A stretch of 64,000 nt of DNA, taken from NCBI RefSeq assembly GCF_022539315.1, contig NC_066333.1:13889501-13953500 (forward strand), written 5' to 3'. Each line of letters opens with the position of its first letter. The stretch's first letter is position 1. The stretch is from Serinus canaria (lineage: Eukaryota; Chordata; Aves; Passeriformes; Fringillidae). The notes below the pieces were generated by a model. It saw only the letters and a list, made by a program, of their open reading frames with translations. It made no database searches and was not told the origin of the DNA. Shown in pieces: positions 34,083 through 47,344 of the stretch. Made by a program: the position numbers and the translations under genes.

Positions 34083-34135
34083 TTCCATTGACTTTACTGC
34101 AGCAAGGTTTTCTCACTCTGGCTGAGGATCAGCTT
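34083..34135. repeat. Possible ancient amniote repeat relic
   Basis: The text contains TTCCATTGACTTTACTG and, further on, CTGAGGATCAG. This recalls an old interspersed family common in reptile genomes that carries CCATTGACTTCAGTGG followed by a GAGATCAG-like end. The match is from memory and weak. Confidence 0.35.
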
Positions 34136-37100
34136 TGAGCTTTTGATCTAAAATATTTCCAGAATGAAAGGTATTGTCCGGATCTGCCACAGAAGGGTAG
34201 TAATGACTACTTACTGCTCCAAATCCTGTTGGATCAGGCTCTAGCTTCAATGCCTGTTTATTTTGGTGACATGCTGACTGCAGCATTTCATGGGACCTGT
34301 TAGTTGACAGAGAGGGACAGAGTCGAGGGGGCAATGTTTGCTCCTGGTGTTTATCTTCCCTGTGCTGTACAATCCGTTCATTCCTCTCCTCAGATGGGAT
34401 GGAAGAAGCACAAGGGCAAGCTCCTGCTGCTCCTCTTGGCTGGGAGCAGAGAGCTCTGGATGGAGCCTGCCCCGTGTCCCTTCTCCAGGAAGGGTGCCCT
34501 GCTGGTCCCCTCCACTCCCTGCTGGCACGGTGGTTGTGCAGTCACACGGATGCTCCTGCTCCAGTCCTGGCTGTTTCACTCCTCTCACACAGCCTCCTTC
34601 TCCCACAGGCTGGCTGTGTTTGCATCGTCTGAAATTCTGGAATTGAGATTTCATCTCTGAATGGGCATGTTGGTCCAGATATTTAGGGAAAAAACAAAAA
34701 AAGCCAAAATCTGATTTGTAGGGGTGTTTTTATGTAAGGCAAAACTGGACGTTCCTTTATCAGACTTCTTAGCAACTGCAGGGCTCCTTTTTCTGGTGGC
34801 TCCTTTTTCTCCTTGCCCTCACTGTGGGCAGTGCTCCCTCAGATGGCCCCGAGCTGAGCCAGAGCCCTCTCTCAGCTCACCAGGCTCAGAGGGTCCTGCT
34901 GAAGCACCTGTGTCCTTATTCTGCTGGCAGAGCCAGGCTCTGGCCCACAAGTTTTCCATCCTGTGGCAGTCCCTTGGTCAGGAGGGAGCACCTTAGGAAG
35001 CAGGTGATGTGTCTGGAGTGCCCAGTTTGTGTTTACAGAGCACTGGACTACAGTGTGCTGGCAGGGAACACACTCACCCTCCAGCTGAGCTCGGGCAGCA
35101 CCTGGGAAATCACCTGGCAGGAGGAGTCTGCCATGCCACAGAAATTCCCAGCCCAAGGATGAATTGTCCACGTGGGCCACACAGAGACCAGATGCTGGAT
35201 GTTGTGCTTTATGTCAGGAACTTTTTTGAGCAGAAAATCTTTTCCTGTTTGTACCTAATGAAATGTCTCATGATCCGAGACTGGCCTGTAACCTCCATTT
35301 ATGATGTGGCACATTAGATATGTATCAAATGTGTGCTGTCCCCTTGTAAAGGTCTGTTTGTTTTCTCCTGGTTTGTTACTCCCCTAATCTAAACCACAAA
35401 ACAGTTTTTCTGAAAGGTTTACTGTGGGGAAGCCCAAAGACTCAGTCTGTTAAACTGCAGGGGAAATGGAATACTGAATTAGAAGTGAAAGGTGAACCAG
35501 GTAAGAACAGCCTGTAGTCAGGGGAAACAGTGCCACCTGAAATTAAAATGTTTGCATCTGGGCTAGCACACTTTCCTGTGGTGTTTTACTGTTCACAGTA
35601 ACATTTAGATTTCATGCAAGGAGGAAGCAAATAGTTAATGGCTGTGTGAAAGCGTCAGACATCAGAGTCCTGAGAGCCCAACTGGTGTGCTGAGAGCAGG
35701 GGCTGCTCCCTGCGCTGGGGATTTCCATCTCCAGAGCTGCACGGAATCCTGCAGGGGCAGGGACTCAGACACACCTTCCTGAAGCACCTGCTGGCCGCCA
35801 GGATGTGTGTGGGTGGCTCCCAGGGAACGCTGGCAGGCAAGAAGGAGCAACAGGCAAAAGCACCTGTCAGGCACCCCCAGCACTCCCTTTTGAGCAAGGA
35901 GATCAGCCCCACATTAAAGGTGTTTGAGAAAAATAAAACAATACACAGAAATTGCTCAGATTTTATCCAATGCTCATTTTTCAATTTATCGAGGTGGGTT
36001 TGCTTTTTGTTTCCATCTTGAATAAAAGAATAAGGGATCCAAGAGATCTTTAATCAGAAAGCAAGGGGCAAAGTGTATTTCTGTGGAGAGATTGGTATTG
36101 ACCATCAACAGCTGCTGTGTCTGTGCATTTGTGCCTTCTCAGTGCTCTGCACAGGTGCCACATTTGTTGACACTGCTACACTTAATAGGGCTGATGCTAA
36201 ATAGAGAGCAAAATATTCTAAATATCAGCTCAGGTCATTTGTGGTGTAAAAACCTGGAATGTGGTGAATGCCATGATAAGATTCTTGTGAAGATAGGGAA
36301 GGATTCAGCTGAATTCTCCTCAGGGCATTTCTTTGGAAGTCCCACTCTGATTTTCCTTCTCATGTTGTAAAAATGTTTGCAGATTTGAGGAGTGTGCTGG
36401 TTTTGCATTTTGCTAGAATTTTTGATGCTGTATTCATACTGATTGGCAAGACAAGCCCTGGTTGTTCTAGCAAGTTCACCCTAATGCTTCCTTATGCTGG
36501 AAAAAAGAACTCTATAAAGCTAAGAGTTTACAGGAGTTCCATGGGAAGCTAGAGGAGGAAATGTGTTTTGCAGGAAAAGCCAGACTTTCTTTTTTGAAAA
36601 CTGAGCAATTTCCAACCAACTGTGGCAGCTCTCTGTGCAGCCTCTAACCTGCTGGCCTTTCACAGTGCTTCATTGCATTCACAGTGGTCAGCCTTTCAAA
36701 AGGCACCTGAAAAACTCTGTAACAGGACTTATATATCAGATGAGTAGGAACACAATGGGCTTTTCTTGTAAGTGTAATGTGAACTTTGAGTTACTTTCAT
36801 TACTTAGCTGTGGCATAAACTAGACTGTGTCTGACTGTGTCCTGCAAGAAAGCTGTGGTAAGTCTCCATATAACAATGTAGAACCAAGGAAAACTGTTCC
36901 AGAAGTTGTACAAGGAATAACCCATAGGGCCACCAGGGAGCCTGGACATGTGATCTGACACAGCAGCTGCAAAAGGAGAGCTGAATCATCTCCCAGGATT
37001 TAGTTCCATCCCTCTGAACAGGAGCTGCTTCTCCTCAGTGCCTGCAGCCACTTGTTAACATCAGCTGGAGATCTGCTCTTCAAATGCTTCATGTTTTGGT

Positions 37101-40100
37101 CTGGATTGTAAAATGATGGTGGGTCTTTCAGCATGATGCCCTGTGTCACTGAGGGAAAAAAGGCAGCCGTGGCTGGATGCTGCAGGCCATGTCAGTGCCA
37201 GCCTCTCAGGCAGCTCCAAGACCAGGGAGAGCAGAGCAGTGAGGGAAGGCTTTGAAAAGCCCAGACCCTCGTCCTCACTTCCACTCAGCTCTGTCAGAAA
37301 TTCATCGCAGCTTTTTCATGCCATCTCAGTAATTGAAACCAGCACCAAAACCCAGCAGTTTCAGAGAGAAGGAATGAAAAGTGAAGACTCTTATCATGAT
37401 ACAAGCTAATACTTCTTAGAAGGAGCAGCATTCTGAGTCTGCACTCCTGCCAGCAAGAGGCCGAGGCCAGAGGAGTCAGGCTCTTCCATCTGCAGGACTC
37501 AGACATCACCAAAGCACCAATGAACCCTTGGAGTTACTCTCTGAAACGTGGTCACTTTTTTGAACTTGTTACCAAGTGACCCAGACTAGCCAGAACAAAA
37601 CCAATCCAAAAAAGCCAAGCCGTGTTAGAATAGAAATTAAAATGCTTAACCTTTTCAATGAAGAAAACTCCAAATTAGCTAAGACAGAATAGAAATAAAA
37701 GAACTTATAAACAAGTTCCCCTGCCCAAGCCTGGGCAGCAGCTCCTCCTCTGTGTTCCCATCACCTCTGAGCCTGGTGCTTGCTCAATCTCTCAGGCTCC
37801 TTGCTGTGCCTGTCTCTCTCCATTTGTCTGGCATCTTCTTTCTTCTGCCCTGGAAGCTTCTGTCCCGAGCAGCCCCAATTGCTCCTCAAGGGGAGAAGCA
37901 ATTTCTCACTCCCTCCACAGGATTTCTTCAGACCCAGTCACTTGTTTTTTAAAGGCAAACAACACACAGACTAGCGACAAATCAAACAGATACTGGCTGT
38001 CACAGAAATCCATAGCAAACTGAATAAAAATGAGATTTAAACGATCTCTCTGAAGTTCCACTGGGTGTTTATGGCATGAGCAGGATTAAAGCCAGTGTCC
38101 TTTGTCTGGTTTGTGGGTATGTTTCCTCTCTGAATAATGCCATACTCTTGCCTGGAGTGCTTGAGAGTGAGAAGACTCTTTGTAAATTCTGTTTTCATTG
38201 GGAACTCTGTAGGAATTTTCACAAGCTGTTCTGTGACACTCTGCAATGTCCACGTCATGTCGAGAAGGGACATCCAGCACTTCAGTCCTGATGGTCTGGC
38301 CATTGTTCTGTACAAAATGAGAACACCCATGGCAAAACACCTTGCTTTGGCCAGAGTGGGGAATCTCATGAAGTCTGAGCTTGGTTAGTTAGGGAAAGGA
38401 AAGGGAAGATACGTGTGCTGCACTGCAGAGCTTGGTTTGTTTGGGACAAACTCCCCTGGCTGGTTCTCTGCCCGTGGCTGTGGGGCTGCCAGCACCAAAG
38501 AGCAGCAAAGCCTCAGAGCCTGGAGCTTGCTGTGCTCTGGGGGCAGCGAGCCCCAGCTGGAGCTGTCCTCAGGAGGTTCCTCCCCACTCAGAACTGAGCA
38601 CAATCACCTGCCTGAGCTCCAAAAGCTGGGCTGGAGAGGCCAGAGACTCTGCAGCTGTGCTCAGGGCTGGAAGGAGGCTCAGGCTGCCCTGGGCAGCTCC
38701 CACCCTGCAGGGCAGCTGCCAGACCTCCTGTTCCTCCCCAGAGAGCAAAAATGGGAGAGCTGAGATTGTAGGAGCTGGGATCCTGCAGTTAGCTTAGCCT
38801 GGCTGCTGGCCCAGGCCTCAAAGCCCTGGTGGAAAAGTGCTGCAGCCCCTCAGCAGGCTGTCAGAGTGATGGAACTATTGAGGTGTTCCATTCCTGTTCC
38901 AGTTCAGGCATCCCCTCCTGCAGCTAGAAGGACAGAGGCAGTCTGGGCTGCTGCAGCTCCTTCCTGGAGCCCAGAGCCCGAGGAGGTGTCACACAGAGCA
39001 GCCCCATTCTCTCTGGTGCTTAGAGAAGCTGCTCTACAGTCCAGTTTTATAACAAACTGCCCTGGGCAGCCAGGCTCTGAACCAGGTACACCAGCCTGTT
39101 AGACCCTTGCTAAGACAAGTGAAAAATTAAATATGCACTTTATTGTTTCCCTTTCCTCTCCTAGTTTTTATCATTAAAAAACAATCAAACAACCAAATAA
39201 TGAAACAAAAACAAACAAAAAACCCCAAAGAACAAAAGGAATGCCAACTCCTGTAGTCTTTATGATGTGTGCAAACTCTTGCCATGAGGCTATATATGAG
39301 CAGCCTGCATCTCACCACTTCTCTCTTACTATTCCTTTCACTGGCCCAGGAGGAACAGAAATCCAACTGGATCAGTGGGAGCAGCAGTATGTTTCCCATT
39401 CCATTGCCATTTTTGATTCAGGACACTTTTACTTTGGCTCAGTACCTTACCCAGTGCATTTAAAGCTATATTTAGTTTCTTGCTAGGGAGAAGCTCAGTC
39501 ACACAAATCCCAGCTGTAGTAGATGTTTTGACATGCACGCTGTAAACCAGTGATTAGCAGGCTTTTTCTTAGTCCCCACAAGCCAAGATGAGTTATCCCA
39601 CTGTGATTCTCTTGGTGAAACTGTTTGACATCATGGGATCCTGTGATGCCAAGTGGCCAAAAATTACAGGAACTGTAATTCATGGGCAAGGTGAGGACAG
39701 CTTTCAGGGAGATACCACAACATCCTGTCACTTTGGAAACTCTGGCTACATAGCTGGGAAGCTACAACTGGCTCAACTTCTGGTTCTAATTGTGGCTCCC
39801 AGATGTGTGGTTCCAGCTGCAGAGGGCTAGCACGCAATTCTGCAGTGCCAGAGGGACCCAGGCAATGCTGGGGAGTGATGCCAGCCCCTGGCCTTGCACC
39901 TCAGCAACACTGAGCACGTTCCACTTCCAGTGAGGAGACTTTCTCAATATAAATGAGAAAAAGAGTTTTATTCTAAAAGCACATGCAACACAATGCTTAC
40001 TTCCCTAATGTGTCAAATAGAAAATACAAAATGAGAAAAAATGCGCTGTAATTTTTCAATCAGCTGAAATAAAAACCAACCCCCCGACCCGAGGATCAAT

Positions 40101-43100
40101 GGGTGCTTTATGGGACAGGTTACAGTCATCCCATGCATGAGTTTTGCAGGCAAATCAAAGCCAAATGGATTAAGGACAGCCAAGTTGCTGTTATAAGACT
40201 CATAATAATAAAAACCAGCCCAAATGAATCATGGCCTGTATGGATAGATTGTGAATCACATTCCGTGACAGAAGAGTCCCTAGAAGTTGTGGGGCTCGTA
40301 TCTTAATAAAAAATAATTTCACAGTGGAACTATTGGACATTAAACCAACAGCTATGATGTAAAGCTCTCTGGATACTCTGTGTTTAATAAATAACCCTCA
40401 GAATATAATGTTCAGGCATGGGGGATTCCCTCCTGGGCCAGTCCAGTGGTGTGTTTTAGGTAATACAGAGAGGAGGTGCTTTTCAGGACAGGCCCTGAGC
40501 CTGGCCCCTTTCTGAATCCCATTTCCCTGGTTTTCCCATGGCACCAGAACTGTCATGTTCCACCGTGAGAGTGGAGAGTCCATCCCTGAGGGTTCATCCT
40601 TCCCTAAGGCAGCAGGGAGTCAAATATGTGCAAATATTGGTGGTGCCTGGAGCAACAGGACCTCGTACCTGCCCCCGTGCTGTTTCCAGCTGTGCTTTGC
40701 ATGGGGATTTGTTGCCTGTAAATGGTGCCAGATCCTCTTGGAGAATCCTTGGCTAGGAATGTTTGGGAATTCTCTGGTTCTGCGTGCTGGGATCACCAAA
40801 GCTCCTCCGTGTCTCTGTGGTCAGTTATCCAGGGCCAAGGCATCCTCACTGCAGCACGAGTGCAGGATGCAAGGAGTTAAGTTAAACCACAGCCCTTGCA
40901 CCTCACCAGTGCTCATGTTCTGCTCTGGAAGCACCTGCTCCTCCTTTTCCTTGGGAGGTATAATTGGACTTTGTTTATGGCAAATAAAGGGTTTCATTGT
41001 AAAGACCAATAGGTCCTAATTGGGAAAAATCTGGCAGAGATCATTTGTCAGTTTTATGGAATAAAGCTGCTTGTCATGCTTTTACCTCCAGGAACTGGAG
41101 GAAGGCCAGGGGAGATTGTTCTCCTCTAACTTTTCATTAAGAGCTTCTTTTCATAGCTCACAAAAAAAAAAAATCTGAGAAGAAAAGAAAGAAAAAAAAA
41201 GCAACAAAGAAACCCCCCAAAACAACATCATTTCAACACCCAGCATCAGGAAACAGGAGTGGCTGAAGAGCCAGGCTGTCCCTTGAAGTTACACAGTTGT
41301 TCATGGGCTACAAAGCCATTAGACCTCCAGAAGAATGAAAATGATTCCATGTTAGGAATGGTCTTAGTTAGATACAATGTCTTGTTCTGATGTCCACTTT
41401 CAAACCAGGATGCAATAATTCCAAAGGGGATTGAAAAGACAAAAACAACCCAGTAGCTGGTAAACAAATTTTGGAAGATAAATTCATCTCAAAGGAAGGA
41501 TTTTAGAAATTACTTGACCACCCTGGATAGATCTTTGCAGTCAAAGTCATGTGATAAATAGTTGGGGTATTTCAGTTTTGCAGACAAGGTTTCATGCTAG
41601 AAGCAGAAGTAAAGAAAATATCTCTTTTAAATAAATAATATACAACTTTCCAGTAGTAATTAAACATTGTAGTTGTTTATCAGGGACAGCAGTGGCTTCA
41701 CCAGGTTTTGAACAATCACAATGGAATTAGATCCATTTTGAGAACATGTGTGTTAGTTTAGCCCTGAAAAGAATTACAGCCTCTGTATTCAGGACAAATT
41801 AAAGGACCATAATATTCCCTTACACGTCTTTCAGCATTTGGCTCTATAAATCTACTTCAGAGAAACTTCTGTTGGGCTGGAGGCTGAAGGGCTGGGAGGG
41901 CTGGGAGTTTCAGGATGTCACTGTTCTGTCCCCTTCACTTTGCTTCCAAAGTGCTAAGAGCAGGTAACATTTCTAGGACTGTGTCAAAGGGCTCTGCTGT
42001 CCCAGAAACATAACTTGGAGTTTAGCTGCCTTCTCTTGGCTGCCTGTCCACTGAGCTTTGGTGTTCGTGTGCTCAGAAATTACTTTTGACATTCTTCCCT
42101 CTTTAGGAGCTCCTGCTTGTGGAATTGGGAATAAGCAGAAATATCCTTGTTTTCATTGCATTTCTGCTTCCAGGTGAAATGCCTCCCTACAGTGGTTGAT
42201 GTTCAGGGCATGTCCCGACCTCCAGCTGGTCCCAGCATGAAATACCATCTGCAGGGCTTTGCCCAGCCTCCCTCAGGCAGAAGGATATATATATTTATTT
42301 TTTTTTTTACACACCTTCTGCACACCTGTATCTTGTTTTACCATCAGTGCCATAGAGGTGGAATGTGGAACCTGCTGTTTCCCTGCTATTTTGGTGAAGG
42401 CTGGACTGAAAGGCTGAGTGTCTCCTTTTTAGGTATGACAAAATGAAACTCTGGTTTTATTATGGCTTATTGATATTTTCCTAAATATTCAGTAGTCTGT
42501 CCCTGTGTAACAGCTCTCCAGGGGAGTTTGGAGCCTGAGACTTGTGTGCCTTTAGGGCTTTCCTTGCCCAGAGCAGCCTCTGGGCAGGCACAGCACGGGC
42601 ACTGTGGTACCTGTGGCACAGTCTCAGATGTGATCCCCAGATTTTGTGCAGCCAGGGCCTTGTGTCCACGCAAGGAATCAGAATGAGCTGTATTTGTGCT
42701 GAGCTGTGATGTGATCAGTGCCTGTATTCTCTCATGCTCACTGACCTCTGGTTTTGTGGCACATTCCGCCTGTGATTTTCAGATTTTTGTGCTATCAGTG
42801 TTTACCACAGATTTTGTAAATAGTTAATTTCTCAGACAAACAGGATGCAGCACAGACCCAAATCTTCAAGGATCAGTGGGAGAAGGGATGCTGCCCAAAC
42901 CTCGTTGCTCCCAGAATGATCTTCTTGCTCCCCAAAGTACACAGGCTAGCCCAAAATCCTTCCATGAGCTTTAAAGAGGTTTTCAGGTGTAGAAATTGTG
43001 TGAAATGCCAGAAGGAACACCAACCTCACACTGCCAGTTGTGTGTCATTGCCCTTGCAGAGCTGGGAGCTGGGCAGGCACTGCTGCCACTGCCTTGGCAG

Positions 43101-44870
43101 TCAGAGCCCTGGCACCACCTTTGTGCTCTGTGCCACCCCACAAACACGGGGCACAGACAGTTCCTGTCCCCAGGGCTTCGAAACTGGACAAAGAAGAGGG
43201 CACCAAAAAATCTCCTGGGCATTCTTCTGTGTCACAGGCACCAGAAGATTGTAGGTGCAGAGTTAACAAAACCGGGAAAAGCAGGAACGGAGGCGGGAGA
43301 CAAGGAAAGGACAGGAGAGGGCAGTGGTGGCATTTTCCCCGGGAGGAGTTGATCCTGCAATCACGTTGAGTCAAACGCTACAAACTGGCAAGTTAAAAAC
43401 CCAATCAGTGGTCACAGCCTTGATGAGAGGCTGCTCTAAAGAATTAACCATGATAAGAGCTGTGGGTAGAGATGTTTGCTCAGTGTCTACCTCCTCCTGT
43501 CCCAGCCAATTCCATGTTTTGTACTAGCTAAGCAAACCATCCGTACTTCTGGAATTAAGGATGATTAATGACAGTCCTTGCTAACAATATGGGCTGTCCT
43601 GGGAATAGCAGGGCTGACACCGGGCAGGGCAGGGCAGTGGGGCAGGGGCTGCCCTGCCGGCTGGGGTCAGCTTGGCTGGGGTTGGCAGTTTTGAATAAAC
43701 GTTTTAGGAGATGCCTCAGTCAACCCACCCTGTGTGATCACGTGCCCGATTCTTCATAAATAATCAAATGTGGAAAGAAAAAGTGCCTGGGTTGTGTTGG
43801 GAAATGTACCCTTGTACCCTTGTGCACGGGGGGGATGGAGAGAGAAGGGACCTGGTCCCACAGACAGAGCTTTCCTGAGACACCCTGCATCCCCATCGTG
43901 GGGGGCTTGTCCAGCCAGGCTCTGGCTGCCCAGAGCTGAGGCTGTTTCCAGGGGTGAAGAACCTCAGAAGCAAATCCTGTGTAGCTTGGAGCATCTGTGG
44001 TGGTGCCAGGGAGGCTCAGAGGAGCAGGGTTCTGCTGCTCCTGGGCAAATACTGCATGACAGAAAGTCCCTGTCCCCAGAGGTTACAGTTCAAAGCAGGA
44101 AGAGCAAACAATGATAGAACAAACACATGTCAGCCTTCCAAAGAAGGTGACACAACCTAGATCCTAAAAATGGTAAAAGATTTTTGCTCTTGTCCATAAA
44201 ATACATAAGGACAAACAGCTGGCTCATCCCAGCAGGGGGAGACTGGAGAGGGGAAACTGAGGGAGTGAAGAACACCCCAGCCAATTTGTTGATGACTAAA
44301 ATACTTAAAACAACAGACTGCTTTTTAAACTTAGAAGGTGACTTGCTGAGTGGTTATTGGCTGCTCACTCCTGGTCTTGATAAGAGCTCCCACAGGACAT
44401 TCAGTTCTTTCCAGCTTCTCCCACATGGGTTTATCTGTGAACATCAGAGAGAGCAAAGGGAAGGAGGCTGGGCAGGTTTGTTTCATCTCTGCTGTGACTA
44501 ATCCTGGTCTGCTGGGCTGGCTGCTCTGTACCAGTGATAGCACTGACCTGACTGGCCCCTGGCAGCATCTTCCTGCTCGAGCAGGGCTTGCTCTGGGTGA
44601 GCCCCCACGGTGCCTCCCAGCCCCAGCCATGCTGTCATTGCACGCTCTTCTGGCAGGGTGCCACTGATAATTGTCACAGGACCACCAATGACTCTAGGAG
44701 CAAGATTCAAACAAAATTCATTTTTGCCAGGCTGGGAAACCCAGAGACCTGCCTGAGCATCACAGTGAACATTCCAAAGGCCTTGGCTGAGGAGCTGCTG
44801 AGGACATGCAGCACTGTAGATCCCTTGGCAATCAGTGGGACCCACTCTGGCACATCTGCCCTGTCACAGA
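34136..44870. other. Intergenic, no recognisable gene
   Basis: No gene is recognised. Simple-sequence patches include an A-rich purine stretch at 41161-41201, an AT/T run near 42286-42309 and a short GGGCA run near 43620-43640. A minimal 40-nt exon-like segment with a CAG|GTAAGA donor lies at 35461-35500. The overlapping ORFs near 34304-34660, 38413-38797 and 42996-43369 are open in several frames, as expected by composition. Confidence 0.6.
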
Positions 44871-44879
44871 CCCTTCCTA

Positions 44880-44990
44880 CTCAGTGTGATCTGAGCTGGC
44901 CCTCTGTGAGTAAGCAGTTGGGCTAGATGGCCTCCTGAGCTCTTCCCCAGCCTAGACTGTCCCAGAATTCTACAGTTCAGACTTTTATCC
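44880..44990 (+). mobile_element. CR1 LINE 3'-end relic (plus orientation)
   Basis: GGGCTAGATGGCCTCCTGAG is followed by a diverged CTTCCCCAGCCTAGA segment and AGAATTCTACAGTTC. This corresponds to the CR1 3' terminus, consensus-like GGACTAGATGACCTC... then TTCCAACC... then ATTCTATGATTC. The element points right. The sequence upstream from about 44600 may belong to the same copy but is too diverged to place. Confidence 0.6.
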
Positions 44991-47290
44991 TGTTTTCACA
45001 GGATAAAATATCACAGTTGTGTTTAATGTTAGTTATTTACCAGTAGTGCCACGTGTGTGCATCTTTAGGCCCACAGAGATAATTTAACCTGTGTCAATGG
45101 TGTCACTTTCTTGGCATTCAAAGGTCCCCAAGATGTTCTCAAACACACAAGGGAGCCTCATCACACTGCTGAGGGTCAACTCCTTTTGCTTATGCTTACT
45201 CACAGCATTTGCCTATTACACATACACCTAGTAACAACCACTTGGGAGGGTGGGCATTGTGCTCCACATGAGGAGTGGGGCTGGCTCTGCAGCACTACAC
45301 AGCAGAGAGATGGAATTTGGAGCTATTTTAGCTGAGCCAAAATGTGGAAGCAGAGTGATAAGGAACAGGCAAGAAGTCAGTGACTGAGAGGCTGGACAGG
45401 AGGGGACAGAAACCCAGCTGGCCCAGGGTTTGATGTCTTAGCCCCTGGACTGCAACACCACCTCTCCCCTTCCTCTTTGGCCTCAGAAATCAAAACATTC
45501 CTGCAAGTGACATGAAAGGGAAATGCTTGTCTGCTATGCAAAAGGAGCTAAAAAAGCCAAGGGAAACTTTCAGAAAGATGGGGCCACAAAGGACTGCTTG
45601 GGATGCTGACTCAGGGCTCCTCTCAGAAATACCAAGCTGTACAATTGGCTTTGTTGCCTGAACAGTTTTATTCCTACACCAGAGTTTGGTCTCTGTTGCT
45701 CCCGTGTTTGACTGCTCTGGAATCAGGCTGTTGAATTGGTTGGAGCCTTCTAATTTTCCTTCAGCCTTAGTTTGCTAGTTATCAGTTCATGCCTATTTAC
45801 TCCTACTCCCATAGCAGTATTTAGCTCATTCTACTCTTTTCCTTCCTTTCCTATTTCCCTTGATGCATTAATAGCCATAAATCATATTCATTTTCACACT
45901 TCATTTTGCTAGGTTTACTGACCTTCTTTCTTGTATCACTCCGTTGCTCAAAGAAAATTCATCTTTACTATTTCTGAATACTTGAGGGACTGGAATTACA
46001 CTTCCCTTTACACTGCTTGAGCTTGTGGTAAATAATCCATCTATGTTATAATGTGGGAAGAAATAAAGTGTTCTGCAGAATAAGGGCTGATGATAGCAAA
46101 CAGGGCCATGCCCAGGGATTTGGGATGGAAAGCTGAGAGTCCCCCTGGCCGTGCTGCAGCTGTACCCTGAGCTAAGCTGAGGAATGGGGCCAGAACAGCT
46201 CTCGTTGGGCTCAGGTTCCACCAAAGTTGTCCTGTGATCCATTGCAGGGGGCTGAGCCCATTTTGTGAGTGGGGATCTGACCGCAGGCCAAGGAAGAGGT
46301 GGCTGCAGGATCAGCATTTCTAGATGTTGTCATTTTATTATTTTTCTTGAAGTTGAGCTTTTCCTGCCAGATGAGAAATATCCATTTCCATGTTAGCTGG
46401 GAAAGATTTGAATGGATGAACCATAAAAGCTCAGAACCTAAAAGGACTTGAGCAGAGCCCAAGCTCTGCCCTGGTGACAGTCACAGTGTTGGAGGCAGCA
46501 CAGCCGTGCAGGGAGGTCAGGCAGGGGACAGGAGAGCTGTGGGATGTCCACGAGCAAGGGAACAGCTCCAGCCTCTGCTGCTCCTCGGCTGGGAAGCACT
46601 GGCCCCTTGTCTTGTCAGAGGAGTTGATCAGTGTCCTCTGTGACAGCAGCAGCACTTTGTGCTGAGCAGGCTGGAACTGCAGCTCAGCCCTTGGTGGGGT
46701 TGCTCACGGCCTCAGGTTTTGGACAAGCCTACACTGCTGAAGAATGTGATCAGTGCATTTTAACTTGCTTTGATTTTGGATGTATTTGTATTTTTCACGA
46801 CCAATTTTCAAAAGCAGTCACACTTTCTGCTGTCACCTCTGTCCAGGAGATTTGTTCTGATGTGTCTGTGTTAAGTTTTTCATTGTCTGTCAGTGCCTGG
46901 AGAGAAGAGAGGGGGAACCTGTCCATGCAGCTTAAATACAATTTGATTAATAGAGATTAATAAATCAGATATTTGATTATTTTGGTCTGGCCTGAGTTCA
47001 AGCTCTTGTTCCCTCCCAGCTGTGGGAGGGCTAGTTCAGCCAAAAAAATTCCATGCCTAGATTTTTACTTTCGGGAAGTTCAGGCATTTGAGATCCAAAA
47101 TTAGGTTTTCAGTTTGTGCCAGGAAGGAATCAGCCACCAGATTAAGAATTTGGATGCTTTGCCTCACAAAAATTTCTGGGAGTTGTATGTCAGATCCAGG
47201 ATTTCAGATCTATTCCCAGAGTAAGTTCAGCACTAAAGCAATGCCTCATCTTCTCATTGCAGAGGTAGGAAGGAAAAAATGAAGAATTAG
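44991..47290. other. Intergenic, no recognisable gene
   Basis: This is mid-GC single-copy sequence with no recognised exon, repeat or CpG island. ORFs of 109-138 codons (46631-46960 plus, 45901-46317 minus) have no recognisable content. Confidence 0.6.
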
Positions 47291-47301
47291 CTTGAAGGAA
47301 C

Positions 47302-47344
47302 AGGGGGGAAAAAAGGAAGAAAAAAAGGAGTAGGAGAGGAAAAG
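47302..47344. repeat. Polypurine tract
   Basis: This is a 43-nt stretch of A and G with a single T at 47331, directly before the long ORF. Such tracts can adopt triplex (H-DNA) structure. Confidence 0.9.
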
